Below are positions 51,161 through 64,000 of a stretch of 64,000 nt of DNA, one piece after another (the stretch's first letter is position 1; every line of letters starts with the position of its first letter). The notes under the pieces were generated by a model, which did not search any database, had not been told where the DNA came from, and worked only from the letters and a program-made list of their open reading frames with translations. The position numbers were made by a program, and so were the translations under genes. Source of the stretch: Dermatophagoides farinae (lineage: Eukaryota; Arthropoda; Arachnida; Sarcoptiformes; Pyroglyphidae); NCBI RefSeq assembly GCF_024713945.1, contig NC_134680.1, positions 6,569,501 through 6,633,500 on the forward strand. The letters run 5' to 3'.

Positions 51161-54100
51161 TTTCTTTTTCCTTTTTTTTCAATTTTGTTTTTCGTTTTTT
51201 CCAATCACGAAATATCATTCATCAAAAAACACGAGAACAATTTAATCACAATTGACAAACACACACACAATCATTATATCAATACAGACACTAGTCACAT
51301 ACACAATCGAACACATTTTAAATTGAATAACTTTTTTTCGTTTGTAATTTTCATTAATTCATTCATTTTAAAAGTTTTTTTAATTATAAAAACAAGATTT
51401 ATTTTTGATATAATACAAAAAAGTTATCCCACATACGACCGATAGATGGCGTTATAACTGAATTTGAAAATTTTATCTCAATCAATAACAAGTATGCGTG
51501 TCGGATTTTAATTTTTTTTTGTTTTGTTTCGGATATTTAAAAATTGTTTCTGTTGCTGCTGATGTTCAAATGTTTTGTTGTCAAAAAAAAAAATTAAAAA
51601 AAACACGTTAAACATGGTCAATCATTCTTCGGGATCATCATCATCATCATTATGATGATGCGATTTGATTCGATTAAATTTGACGAAGTGACAAAGTGAT
51701 GATTATGGAAAATGAATGAATGAAAATAAAAAGGTTAAGGTCAACATTAAATGAATGTTGACCTCTAAATGAATAAATGAATGATGATGATGCCTTTTTT
51801 CTTTTTTTTCTTCACTGTATTGTTTCTCTGTCATCATAATCATCAGCTGTTGGCGAAATTAGGTTTTCTTTTCGTCTTCTTTATCGTCGTCATAAAACAA
51901 CTGTCAACACCGAACAATCAATCAATGTTTTGTTTTTATTTTTTATTTTTTTTTTGTTGTTTGGAAAATAAAAGTCAACACCGAACAATCAATCAATGTT
52001 TTGTTTTTATTTTTTATTTTTTTTTTGTTGTTTGGAAAATAAAAGAAAATCCCGTTTTTCGTTTCATATTGTTTCACTGTGTGATGAATTTTCAATTCTA
52101 TCCATCATCTTGTTTGATGATGATGATGATGATCATCATCATCATCATTTGGCCATGGCCATAAAATGACAAATTTTGTTGTTGTTAATTTGACATTAAC
52201 ATGTTAATGACGACGACGACAACAACAACAAAATCAAAGCCATCAACACATTTTTTTTGCAGAATGTACTTTTTATTATTTTCTCCAATTAATTGGCCTC
52301 GGCCATTTTGTATTCAATGGGTTTTTCATCATTTGATGATGATGATATATCGAACACAATTGTTGTCCTTGGCCTTTTTTTTCGCGATGTCTTCTTCTTT
52401 TTCTTCTCATTTTTCACACACAAATCATCATATACCACAAACCAAAATATTGTAAACAGTTTCTGTCCTGAAAAAGAACGAACGGGTGTTTTTGTTGAAC
52501 GAAAAAACAAAAACAAAAAAAAAACAAAATTCACGGATAAATCATGCATCAAGTAATATAATCATTGAATCAACGTGTTGATTATGATGATGATTTTTCG
52601 ATTTTAATGATTTCCACATATTGCCGATTGAAAGAAGAGTTTGGCTGTTGAAAAATTTTCTTTTCGCACCCATGATGTACAGAAAATCGGGAAAAGAAAA
52701 AATACAATTATCATCAGGATGTATATAAAATGTATGGAAAATAAATTTTTTTTCTTCACTCGTTGAACAGCGATGAATGAATGAATGACTTGTTGAAATT
52801 TTCAGCAAGATTAAATCATTGAATTTTTTTTTTGTCTTCATTGTTTGATCATGAATAATAGCCATTCCATTCACTGCGGTATTTTGATTTTGATGATCAT
52901 GATGGAATTTTTTTTTCGTTTGTTTATTTGTCTGTTTCGAAAATTCATGTGTGTGTGATGTGTCTAATCAAAAACGGTGTTCATTTATTTCTGTAGAAAA
53001 AAAGAAAAAAAAGAAGAAAAATTTAATTTATTTGAAAAAAATTCAATTTAAAATCTTACCATGAAAATGAAAACGAGTGAATATAAAACATTGTTTTCTT
53101 TTCTGTTTGTTTGTTTGTTTTGGGTGGATTTTTTTCCTGATTGCGGAAATTAGTTTTTTTTCAATATAAATAAATGGATATGGAATAAACATGTTTTGAT
53201 TTCCTGACCTTGACGTTGATGATGATGATGATGATGATGACAAACAGATGTTTCGATGTTACATGACATTACATACACATTCATAAATGGATTGGATATT
53301 TTGATCCAGAAAACACAAAAATTGATGATGATAATTATCAATTGATTGACATGACAATGATGATATAAATTTGGATATTTGATATTTGAATGTTCAGTTA
53401 TTTTTTTTTTGGACAAATTGATAAATGAATGAAAATAATGATCACTTGAACTTGATTGAGATTTTGTCATCAATTTTTTTTTGTGGTTGTCATAAGTCAT
53501 CGTTGTGGTGGAATTGGATCAAACACACAGCGAAAAAATTAACATTCCATTGTTCAACTTGTTTGTTGATTGTAAATTATCATTTATAAATGATGACCAC
53601 TTTATGTATTTTTTTTTTCATAAATCTCATGCACTTGTATATATATATTTTCAACACGATCTAATTAACATTTTTGTTTTTCTTTGGTCATCTTCGTTAT
53701 TATCATCTTCATATGATAATAATTACGATGATGATTGACATGTGTGTGTGGTGTGCGCCACACAAAGGAACAGGAAAAACAACAAAGAAACAACAACAAC
53801 AAAGAAAAACATTAAATTCATTCATTCATTCATTACAAATGGATTATCTTCTTTGTTTGTTTTATGTTTGAGTTTAATTCATTCGTCGTGATGATATACA
53901 ATAATGATGACCATTATTTGATGGTGTTCACACTTATTATCACAAAATCGTCATCTACAACATTCCATTATTGTAGGTTTTTTTTTTTTTTTTTTTTGGT
54001 GATGACTATGATGATGATAATGTTTCTCATAATCATCATTACATGTTATGAATGGTAATTTGTTTGTTTGTTTGTTTCATATTGGTTTCCCATTTGATTT

Positions 54101-55427
54101 TGAATTTTCGGTGATAATGATCTTTTACATAGCCATCGTCAATGAAATGAAAAACAACAACAACAACAACATCTATATATGCAAAATAAATGAGAAAAAT
54201 AAGAAAATAAAAAAGAAAATTAGGAAATTACAAACAATTAACATACATGACAGACACACAATAACAATTGATTTCCAAATATATTGTAATGAATAAATGG
54301 CGACGACGATGATGATAATGATAATGAACTTTGAAATGAAAACGCAAAGAATTTTTTGACAATCAGACAGATATCATTCATCACATAGACACACAACAAC
54401 AACAACAAAAAAAATAACGGTTAAAATTTTTATTACAACCACCAATCAGACTATATTTGAGAAAAAAAAATTTACACACACACACACACATACATAGTGT
54501 AAAACTGTAAATGTTTCGAATCGATTATTTCATTTGAATATTCGACCTTTCGTTCGAATTTTTTTTTTATGAATTCATCAAAATAAAACAACAACAAAAA
54601 ATGTCAATTCTCATTGTCATGGATATTGTTTTTTTGTTGTTTTTTTTTTTGATTATCAAGGAAGAAATTATTATAAAGGACACACATACACACACGATGA
54701 TGATCATGATCATGGCCATCATCGTCGAAACAAAATAATCATGGCCAACAACAACAACAACAATAATCATTGATCATCATCGACAGAATGAAACAAAAAA
54801 AAAATGAAAATAAAGTTCACCAATAATTCAAATATTTTCGATCAATAAATGATGATGATGATGCTCATCATCATCATCATCATGGTCGAAATCAAATCGC
54901 TGAACAACAACAACAACAACAACCACTCCCTCCTGATAAAGGGCCACAAGTAAACAAAACATAAAATTCGGTTACATTATTTTAAATTTCAAATGCATAT
55001 ATTTATTGATGATTGATTTCGAGGACAAAAGTTTGATTCAATCGTCATCATCATCATCATCATCGATATTTTTTTTTGTTTTGATTTTTTTTTTGCTTTT
55101 GCTTTTTATGGTCATCACATTATATATCAAATCGATCGATTGTTGAAGATGATAATCAGGTGATATATCAGTTAATAACTTGGTTTCTTTTGTGATTTAG
55201 GACAATTTTATTTTTCAATAATAAAAAAAGAAAGAAAGAACAACAAAAAAAATGAATAATGATTCAATCTCGAATCGAAAATGTTTATTGGAAAAAAAAT
55301 CCATGATCAATCAATCGATTTTAATTTGAATTGATTTTTATTTTTTTTTTTGATATTATTGTTCAAGATATGTAATCTTCTTTTCCCTGTAAACTCATCA
55401 TCATCATTGATTGATTGATTTGATTCG

Positions 55428-55458
<31 letters not shown>

Positions 55459-58407
55459 ATGATGGCTTAATCCAAAAAAGTTGAATTCAATCCAGAATCA
55501 ATTACTATTATTATGAAAATAATGTAAATTTTGTGAAGAAGAAAAAAAAGAATGAAAGAATGAACAACGTCTCAATCATCATCAATGATGATGATTGTGA
55601 TGATCAAATGAATTGCAATAAAATCATTTTGTTCAAAGTTAAGGCCAATGTTGTTATCCGGGGACATCACATCACCAAGACCATTTCAACATTCAAGATT
55701 CGATTCGAATCATTTTGAAAATCGTTCAAAAGATTATTTTAAAGACGAAAAAAAAATAAATAAATAAATTCTAAGCCAAGGTCATGTCACGGCATGGGGC
55801 TTGACATTTGATTTTTTTTTATTTTGAAGTTGAACAATTTTCAGTATCAGGATTTTATTCATGATTTTATTCAAGATGATTATGATTCGGATGAATTTCA
55901 TATATATATAGATTTTGACAAAAAAAAAATCCCGTTTCGAATGGGAAAAAGGGAAAATTTATTTTCCTGTTTAGAATTATGAATTTTCAACTTTCAATTT
56001 TTTTTTCTCCACTTTATTGTATCATCATCATTTTTTTTCTGTTCTGAAACTGAAAATTTAAAATCATCATCATCAAAATTTATAAATTCAAACGATAAAT
56101 CAAACAACAACAAATATGATTCGAAATGATGACATCGGTATTCAATATTTTTGATTCGATTTTCATTTTCATTTTCATTTTCACTTTCGATTGAGCAATT
56201 TCCAATTTTTTTTCCATTTCTTTGTTTTGTTTTATTTGGATTGACCAAAAAATTTTTTTTTACTACGATATTCATACACATGTGCACACACACACACACA
56301 CACAGTGACACAGACAAACATTGTGTGATTGAGTTGAATTAGACAAAAAAACAAATTGGAAGACAATTGGTTGTTGGATGAATTAAATGAAAATAAAAAA
56401 ACAAAAAAATTCCTATTTCGAAACAATTTTTTTTTTCTTTGCTGAATCCAAATGGCCAACTGTTGATGGTGATGGTGGCCATTCAATTTCAAATCGAGTT
56501 AATTTTTTTTTTTTTTTTGATTTTGAATAAATTTTCATCGAAAAGGTGTAAGAAAAAAAAACAGCAGCATCAGCAAAAAAAAAAAAACATAAACAAAACA
56601 AACGATAGTAAAAAGTCGTGTCTGATGTTTGGATGACAACACAAAACAAAAGAATCGAATTGAATCTAATCAAAGATCTATCCATATATAACGAAATTGT
56701 TGATGTTGATGTTGATGACATCATTATTTTTTTTATGACCTAATGTCAATTTCTCGTTTTCAATATAAAAAAAATTGTGTTTGTTTTTCTATGACCTGGA
56801 TCATCATCATCATCATTTCAGTGAAATAATGATAAGAAAAAAAAATTCCATATGGATTGATTATTTATCGATATTGTAAAATAAACAAAAAATTTTCAAA
56901 ATTTTTCTCTACCATTCAATTGGAATTATGAAAAAAAAAAATCCAATCAAGCCAAAAAGAAACAAATTATGGAAACCATTTGTTTGTTGTCGATGATAAT
57001 TAACACATGACCATTCATTATTATTATTATTGTCAACATCATCATTATATAATAGTATCAATTTAGAAAAAAAAACTAGGAGAAAAAAATGATAACTTAA
57101 TTTATGAGTGACCTATGTTGAAAAAAAAATTCTGATACAACCAACATAGCCAAAACATGGATATAAAAAAAAATCAACAAAAACAAACAGAACAGAAAAA
57201 TTCATTCATTTCCGTTGTTCTTTTTTCTTCATTTCCTATTTGCTAAAATTTTACAATTTTTTTTTCTCGTCGATAAAACAACAACGACAACGACGAAAAA
57301 ATCCGTTTGTGTTTGCCAAATGTCCAGCTTGTGTTCATGTTTGTTTGTAAATATGGAACAATCAGGTAGATCAAAAATGAAAAAAACAACGAAGAAAAAA
57401 AAAGATTGAAATTTAAATTAAAAGAAAACACCAGTGAATGGAAATCAACAGAAAATGTGTGAGAAAAACTATTTGTGCAGTGGAGTGGGGGCCGGTGGGC
57501 TCGTATATCAATTATTTCTTCAACAAATGGTCAACGACCATTTTTTTTCTAACACAAAACACCACCAACACCACCACCGGAACAACAAAAACATTCCAGA
57601 TGATGATGATGATGATGATCCTGAATAACGAACCTGAAATTGAAGTTTTGTAGGAGAAAAAAAAATGAATTTCATTTTCATTTTGTTGGAATAAGCAAAA
57701 AATACCGAATAATGATTATCATCATCATTTGAATTCAAATTGTGTGTGTGTGTGTTTGTTGTTCCAAGAAAGAAAATCATAATCATCATCATCATCATCG
57801 TAATAATAATAATAATAATAACCGACAATGATGGATAAAATGAAATCCGGTCAACAGCAACAGCGACAACAACAATTCCAATGAATTGTTTGCCTTCGAA
57901 AAAAAAATTGAATTGAAATGAATTGTGATTTGAATTTTGAATTCAATGTCCGTGTATACGTTATGTGTATGTCAAGATTGATGTTCCCGTGTCTGTGTGT
58001 GTGTGTGTGTGTGTGTTTATCTTGTCGTGTGATCATTGTCGGTTTTCTCTCATTTTGTTTGCGTTCATCTCTTCTTATTTTTTTGTGTGTATGTGTGTGT
58101 TTATGTTCGACGATACATTCAGTGCGATTTATTCGTCTCTCCATTCTCTCTCTCGAAAAAAAAACTTTTACTTTTTTTCCCGTTTTCTTTTTTGTAGATC
58201 AGCATTACAATACACAATTCTCAAACAAATATGGAGAAACCATATTTTTCTTCTTCTTCTTCTTCATCGTTTTTGATGATGATTCTCCGAAGCAATGAAA
58301 ATGTGCATGTTTTATTTTTCTTTGTATCGAATAGATTTGGATAAAAGAAAAAAAATTTTTTTTTTCGTTTTCATTGTTTCTCGGTTTTTGTTTGTTTGTT
58401 TGTCGAG
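51161..58407. other. Gene-poor region
   Basis: More than 7 kb without a gene I can support. It contains the Maf 3' flank, a CGATAGATGGCG motif at 51440, an exact 71-bp tandem duplication (51903-52044), CA/TG microsatellites (54476, 56283, 57741, 57997) and many CAT/ATG triplet runs. Open frames here translate simple repeats and show no domain. Confidence 0.55.
51903..52044. repeat. Exact 71-bp tandem duplication
   Basis: Two adjacent copies (51903-51973 and 51974-52044) begin GTCAACACCGAACAATC and end GGAAAATAAAA. They are identical, including a 10-base T run. Identity in a homopolymer-rich unit implies a very recent duplication or an assembly artefact. Confidence 0.93.
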
Positions 58408-58415
58408 TATAAAAG
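58408..58415 (+). promoter_or_regulatory. TATA box of the Gly-rich gene
   Basis: TATAAAAG about 365 bp before the start codon, in a region free of homopolymers. The distance implies a 5' untranslated region of about 330 nt, perhaps spliced (a TCATCAG acceptor-like site lies near 58720). Confidence 0.5.
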
Positions 58416-58771
58416 TCACAAAGGAATGTTTGGTCCAAACAACAACGATTTCATTCGTCATAGTGATTGATTCGTGTGCATTTTGAGTGGCCCGAAAAAA
58501 AAACGATATTGAATCGTCTTCTATTCAAATATTTTCAAGTGTTTCGTTAGTTTGCATTGCGTTTGGTTGATTGTGATATTCAAAAAAATTTTTTTTTGTT
58601 GTTGTTTTTTCGGTCATTATCATTTATCCACCATTCATTCATTGATCAACAAACTAAGTGATTGTGTTTTCATTCAATCTGTGATTTCATTTTTTTTTCA
58701 TCAAATTATCGTCATCAGCATCATCGTATTCAATTTTTTTTTTCATCGATTTAATTTCGATACGAATCAAA

Positions 58772-60719
58772 ATGGCTCGATTCTTATCGACAGTATTATT
58801 ATTGGCAATTGTTGCTGGCCCAAGTTTGCAACAAGGTGGTACGAAAAATCGTCCCGTTTCATCATCATCAAGCGGTTCTAGCCGTGGTGGTGGTGGTGGT
58901 GGTAGTGGATTTACTTCACCTGTAGCCATGATGAATGGTGGTGGTTTTGGTGCAAGAACCGGATATAGCGGCTCAACAAGTAGTTCATCTGGTGGTTCAC
59001 TTAGCGGTGGTGGCGGTAGTAGCGGTGGTACCGTTATGGGTAGCTGGTCACCAATGACATCAACATCAAGTGGTTCTAACCGTGGTGGTGGTAGTAGTAG
59101 TGGTGGTGGATTTAAATCAACCGGTGGTGGTGGTGGTGGTGGTAGCGGTGCTTCTGGCAGCTATGGTTCATCCGGTGGCAGCCGTGGTGGTAGCATGAAT
59201 GGTGGCAGCAGCTTTGGATCAAGTTTTGGCAGTAGTTCTAACGGTGGAAGTCGTGGAACCAGTGGCTCTACTGGTAATGGTGGTGGAAGCTATAATGGTG
59301 GATCAAGTTCTGGCGGAACTGGTTCAATGGGATTCAGTTCTGGCGGTAGCGGTTCTTTCGGTGGATCAACCGGAACTGGTTCAATGGGATTTAGTTCTGG
59401 CGGTAGCGGTTCTTTCGGTGGATCCACCGGAACTGGTTCAATGGGATTCAGTTCTGGCGGCAGTGGTTCATATGGTGGATCTACTGGAACTGGCGGAACA
59501 GGCGGAACTGGCTCAATTGGTTTCGGCTCGGGCGGGAGCGGATCTTTCGGTGGATCTGGTTCAATGATGTCATCGGGTGGTGGTGGTGGTGGTGGTTCTT
59601 CATTTGGTGGTGGTTCTTCATTTGGCGGTGGTTCTTCATTTGGCGGTGGTTCTTCAAGTGATTCAGGATCAGCTGATGGAGCTGCTGCTGGTGGAGCTAT
59701 CGGAGGTGGCAGCGGTTTCAGTGATGGTGATAGTCAATTCAAAATGGGTGGATCAGGTGGTGAACGTATACCAGCAGCTGTAATCACTAAACATACAGTG
59801 GATTTCAAACAAGTGGATATTCCATTTGAAGATATTGAACCACAAATTATTGAAGTTGAAGGTGGTGCTTTACCATTGGAAATTCATTTCAAATCAAGTT
59901 CATCAAGAATTCGTGTTCATCAAACACATGAAGCAGCCGGTGCTGGTGAAGTTGAACAAACTTCATCGGAAGAAGAACCACATCGACTTATTCACGAAGT
60001 TAAAAAGCCAATTATTCAGGTTCGTTTTCAATGAAATTAATTGATTCAATTCATACTAATAATCTATTATTTGTTCTAACAAACAGGAAGTACGAGAAAT
60101 CATTACACCTTATCGACGTGTTATTCAGGAAATTCAACCTGTTATGGAAGAAATTCATACAATTGTTGCCAAAGGCGAAGCACGACGACAATTCGATCGA
60201 AATCAATCAAAATCCCGAGGTGGTGGTGGTGGTGGCGGAAGTTCTGCTGGTTCAGGTCTTCAATCACCAAGCAGAAATGGAGCCGCTGCTATGGGCCAAG
60301 GTGGTTCAGCTCCTACTGGTGGTTCTGGTTTTGGTGCTGGAGGAAATTATGGTGGAAGCTCAAGTCCTGCAACAGGTGGTTTTGGTGGTGCTCCTACACC
60401 TTCTACTGGAATGTCATCTGGTTTTGGCAGTGGTGGATCATCCAGTTTTGGTGGATCAGGAAGCTTTGGTGGTAATGGTGGTGGAAATTACATGGGCGGA
60501 TCACGAGGTGGTTCAACAGGTGGTGGTGGTGGTGGTGGTAGTTTTAGCGGTACTGGTTCTAGCAACAATGGTGGTAGTCGTGGTGGTTTTGGTGGTACAT
60601 CATTTGGTGGTGGTGGATCTTCCGGTGGTGGTAGCAGTGGTTTCAATGGATTCTCACAAACATTTGAATCAGGTACATCACAAACATTTGAAACTGGAAC
60701 CGAACAAAAATCATATTAG
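58772..60719 (+). CDS. Secreted Gly/Ser-rich protein of a mite-type family
   Basis: Exons 58772-60019 and 60087-60719 give 626 residues, phase 0. A signal peptide (FLSTVLLLAIVAGPS) is followed by about 310 residues of Gly/Ser-rich sequence. This contains a 57-bp (19-residue) tandem repeat based on GSMGFSSGGSGSFGGS starting at 59321, and an 18-bp SSFGGG repeat near 59597-59655. A non-repetitive conserved domain spans about 336-451 (TKHTVDFKQVDIP, PQIIEVEGGALPLEIHFKS, EEPHRLIHEVKKPIIQ, EVREIITPYRRVIQEIQP). A second Gly-rich tail of about 170 residues follows. The composition suggests a structural protein of cuticle or secretion. The conserved domain recalls mite proteins labelled DFP2-like, from memory and unverified. 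A TATA box lies upstream. Confidence 0.88.
59321..59491 (+). repeat. 57-bp coding tandem repeat (3 full copies)
   Basis: Copies begin at 59321, 59378 and 59435, each starting GGTTCAATGGGATT. They encode the 19-residue period of the Gly-rich protein and differ by only a few silent or conservative changes, such as Phe to Tyr in copy 3. A degenerate fourth copy with a Gly-Thr insert follows near 59510. Confidence 0.88.
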
Positions 60720-62798
60720 GATTTTGTTCAGTTTTCGATCATCAATCATTATTTTAATACCTTGGTTAATCATCTTCCGGTATCATCATTATCATCATCA
60801 TCATCAAATGAAACAAAAATGATCGATGATTCACTAAAATCGTCAGACTAATTTTCATTTATTACTGCCAATCATTATAAGCTTGCCAAGCATTCAATTG
60901 GTTCCATTTTTTTTCCTACATACAGAAAATTCCATATATTTATTCTTGTAACTTATTTATGAATTACGTAATTCTGTCATTGTTTTTCATTGTTATTTTA
61001 ATTTTTATTTTTTTTTCATTCAATTTTTATTTTTTTTTGCTGTTGTACTTACACACATCTAATTCATTCATCCATCCATCCATCCATTCATTCATTCATT
61101 CATTATGTAAAGAAAATGCATTAAAAATAAATTTTTCGTTTCTCACTACAATCGATTCAATGCTCTCACTGATTTTATTATCTTATATAAACATTACATA
61201 CACGTGTAACAGAAATCTAGATATACCATAGAAACAAATATATACCATCATCATTGTCAATATTCAAAGCCAAAATGAAAACATTATCATGATCAAATGT
61301 CCATCATCGTCATCATCATCATCCAGCATGAACATCCGTGATGTTCCTGGAACACACACACTTAAAAGCACACACACGAAGCAATGTATCTTTAATTTGA
61401 ATGTGAATCTTCTTTAATATTCATTCAACCTAACCTAACACATGCTTGTCATTTTTTTATATTTTTTTTTTTTTTTGGATTCCATTTTATTTCATTTCAT
61501 AAACTAAACTGAACACAAAAGAAGCCACAAAAAGTAAAAGTCAAAAGAAAAAAAAAGAAAAAAAAATTTGAATCAGGAAGTCCTAATAACAATACAATTA
61601 TTATTATTTGGTCAATAGCTAAATGGCCACCATCTATTTCATTTCACATTTTTTTGGCAGAGATTGGCTTTTGTTGTTGTTGTTATGAGAGACAAAATAA
61701 AAACAGATATAATCAATAAATTTTCTTTCTTTCATTTCTTTGTTGTTGTTGTTGTTTTTTTTTCAATTCATTATGCACCAAATGATAAATCACGATCAAC
61801 GATTATGGAAATGCAAAAAAAAGGAAAAAAAATTAATCAACGTAATCGATGTATATATATACAATGTATATATAATCATCATCGATAAATTTTTTTTCTG
61901 ACATCATCGGGTTAAAAACATATTATCATCCCACTGGAAAATTTTTTTTTTCAATTTTATCATTTGTTTGACCACATTTGATGATGCTATAAATAAAAAT
62001 TTTTTAAAAAAAACAAACGATCCATACTTGTACAGAGAGAGAGAGAGAGAGATTTTTTTTTCGTTTTGTATTGTTTTGTTTGTCACCAAAAAAAAATTGT
62101 ACTGGATCTCAAGGAGATTTAAAATGATGATGATGATGAAAAAAATTTCTCAACCAACCAATCAACCAAAGACAAAGAAGAATTTTCTCACACATTAAAC
62201 ACACACACACAGAGAAAGAGAAAGAAAAAAATTGACCAAATATTGGTCATAAATAAATCAGAAGCCTTAAAAAAAACATTTTTTTTGGTGACATGATGAA
62301 TAAACAAATATATGATGAAAAAAAAATTTCAGACACACACACACCTCTCATATAGACATATATATTGGTCAAAATGGCCATTGACACCAAAAAAAGCGAA
62401 AAAAACATCAATACATTACCTCATCAACGGTCAATGAATTGTAGTGAAAGAAAAAAAATTTTTGAAAAGTCTTCAACCACATACATATATGTCACATGTT
62501 GTTGTTGTTGTTGTTGATTCATTCATTCATTCTATTCATTTCGATTGATTATCAATCAATTGTGATTGACCAATATCTATCTATAACCAAGGTAAATTGG
62601 CCATTTGTTTGACCAAAATCTTCACCAATGGCTATATATTCGTTTTCTAGTTTTGTTTGTTTTCGCTTGGTTCATATACGAGAGTGACACATCTTTTTTT
62701 TCAAAAAAAAAAAATTTTCATTTTTTAAATATTATTCTTTCACAAAAAAAAATTTTTGAAAAAGTTGAAAGTGTTGAAAGAGCACCTGTTGTTATGGA
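60720..62798. other. Spacer between the two tandem paralogues
   Basis: Contains the 3' flank of the first gene, with an AATAAA at 61126-61131, then simple repeats (CATT near 61070-61104, GTT near 61741 and 62498, AG near 62036). I see no gene. Confidence 0.6.
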
Positions 62799-62808
62799 TA
62801 TATAAAAA
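62799..62808 (+). promoter_or_regulatory. TATA box of the second paralogue
   Basis: TATATAAAAA about 195 bp before the start codon. Both paralogues having a canonical TATA box fits strong, regulated expression of secreted structural proteins. Confidence 0.5.
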
Positions 62809-63001
62809 CATCAATCCAAATCAATCGATATCATTTCAAAAAACAACAACAACAACAAAACGACGAAAAACATCGAATCGAATCGATAACATTCGAATTT
62901 TCATCACTCGTTTTTTTCGTTGCCCGTTTAAATTCGATATATCGATTGTTTTTCATTCGAAAATTTTTCAACATTTGAAAATTCAATACCGATATATAAA
63001 A

Positions 63002-64000
63002 ATGTTCATCAAATCATTCATTCTTTTTGTAGTTCCGGTTTTATTTTATTCAAGCAATGCAGAAACAACAGTGGCAAAATCTGGTGGAATCAAAACCACC
63101 ACAGCTAAATTATCACAACAACAAATGTCACGAATATTACCGGAATCACCAGCTACATCGCCGACAACTGTACCGGATAATTTTCGTGATTCATTACGTT
63201 TTAAAATGAAATTAGTCAATGATGCTATGCTTTATGGTGGTAGTAATTATGCTACGGCTACCGCAACAACTGCATCACCTGGAATACCGGAATTGGATGA
63301 AGCTCTGTCCATATCTAGTGCTGAACTTGGTGCCAGTAAAGAGGTTAATGTCGAAGATACAATGCGATCAATTCTTGATGCCGACCATATTACCAGCCGA
63401 CCATTGGAACCGGTTCATCGCCGTTTTTCTAGCCGAATTACCACAGGTGTTAAAAATCGTCATGGCGCCGCATTCACTGGTGATCAACGACGTTTCAAAG
63501 CGGCAGTACGTACAAAACATACATTTGAATATCGACCGGTGAAAATTGAACAATTTCGTGAACAACCGGAACCGAAAATAATTGAAGTTGAAGCACGATC
63601 ATTGCCGTTAGAAATTCATTTCAAATCTGCATCATCGCGAATTAAAATGGTGCAAGAACATCAAAAAGGTGAATTACAACAAGAAGAACGTACCCAATCA
63701 CAAGAGGAACCACAACGATTATTCCATGTGGTACGGAAACCAATCATACAGGTTCGTTTTTCGTGATGAAATTGATCGATTGATTCATATTAATAATAAT
63801 CTATTTCTATCCCAAAACAGGAAGTACGAGAAATCATTACACCATATAGACGTATTTTACAGGAAATACAACCTGTTATTGAAGAAATCCATACGGTAAT
63901 ATCACATGGTGGCCAACAACATCGTCATGAAGATGAACAACAATTAATCGGAACTGATGCCACAGTAATTGGACGACCAACTAGTGTGGAAACAGAAGAA
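63002..64000 (+). CDS. Second secreted paralogue of the family, not Gly-rich (partial at window end)
   Basis: Exon 1 is 63002-63751 and exon 2 starts at 63821 and runs past the window end; 310 residues are visible. A signal peptide (FIKSFILFVVPVLFYSSNA) is followed by about 145 residues of ordinary composition with no Gly repeats. The family domain then occupies about 166-285 (RTKHTFEYRPVKI, PKIIEVEARSLPLEIHFKS, ASSRIKMVQEHQ, EEPQRLFHVVRKPIIQ, EVREIITPYRRILQEIQP). The intron interrupts the same codon boundary as in the upstream gene, and the two introns are themselves similar. This domain is thus the core shared element, and the Gly-rich parts are optional. The start was chosen for its signal peptide and TATA spacing. 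Confidence 0.87.

Noticed and set aside
59199-59783. Val/Leu-rich frames over the Gly-rich gene
   Set aside because: They are the same GGT/GGA repeats read in another phase.
62756-63001. 82-residue N-terminal extension of the second paralogue
   Set aside because: It includes the TATA box region and lacks family similarity; the Met at 63002 directly precedes a good signal peptide.

Overview
The window looks like nuclear DNA of an acariform (astigmatid, house-dust-mite-like) mite. The support is strongly AT-rich DNA full of short simple repeats (CAT/ATG, CAA/TTG, CA/TG, poly-T), many compact introns of 60-100 bp, proteins rich in Asn/Gln/His/Ser/Thr runs, and a secreted Gly-rich protein family that I associate with mites. 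All identifications come from reading the sequence and from remembered family motifs; no database search was run. Multi-exon models were joined by hand and checked for phase.

Layout. 1-8.4 kb has no gene I can support. It is simple-sequence DNA with one well-delimited hAT-type transposable element (3014-4624, 8-bp target duplication) whose interior is a minisatellite in inverted orientation. 8.4-25.0 kb holds a 13-exon type IV diacylglycerol kinase (DGK zeta/iota, rdgA-like), complete to a 12-residue last exon ending in a PDZ ligand. A single-exon membrane-protein gene lies antisense inside one of its introns. 25.0-29.9 kb is empty. At 29.9-36.1 kb a single-pass membrane protein (+) and a six-exon peptide-type GPCR (-) converge with only 28 bp between stop codons. 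At 39.5 kb there is an intron-containing, T-arm-deleted initiator tRNA-Met-like locus.

40.4-51.2 kb is a compact housekeeping cluster: a coiled-coil/polyQ protein (-), the actin maturation protease ACTMAP (+), Pinin (-), the ribosome biogenesis factor PNO1 (+), an Argonaute (+) and a Maf-family nucleotide pyrophosphatase (+). Genes here are paired divergently or convergently with small gaps. 51.2-58.7 kb is gene-poor. At 58.8-64.0 kb two tandem paralogues of a secreted family occur, one Gly/Ser-rich and one not; the second runs off the window end.

How the parts relate. The genes do not form a pathway or operon. The most suggestive pairing is an Argonaute with an intact but non-standard catalytic tetrad (DEDD instead of DEDH) together with a transposon whose transcript would fold into a hairpin with arms of about 500 bp. 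Both fit siRNA-based genome defence, which has been reported to replace the piRNA pathway in dust mites; a functional link between these two loci is my inference.
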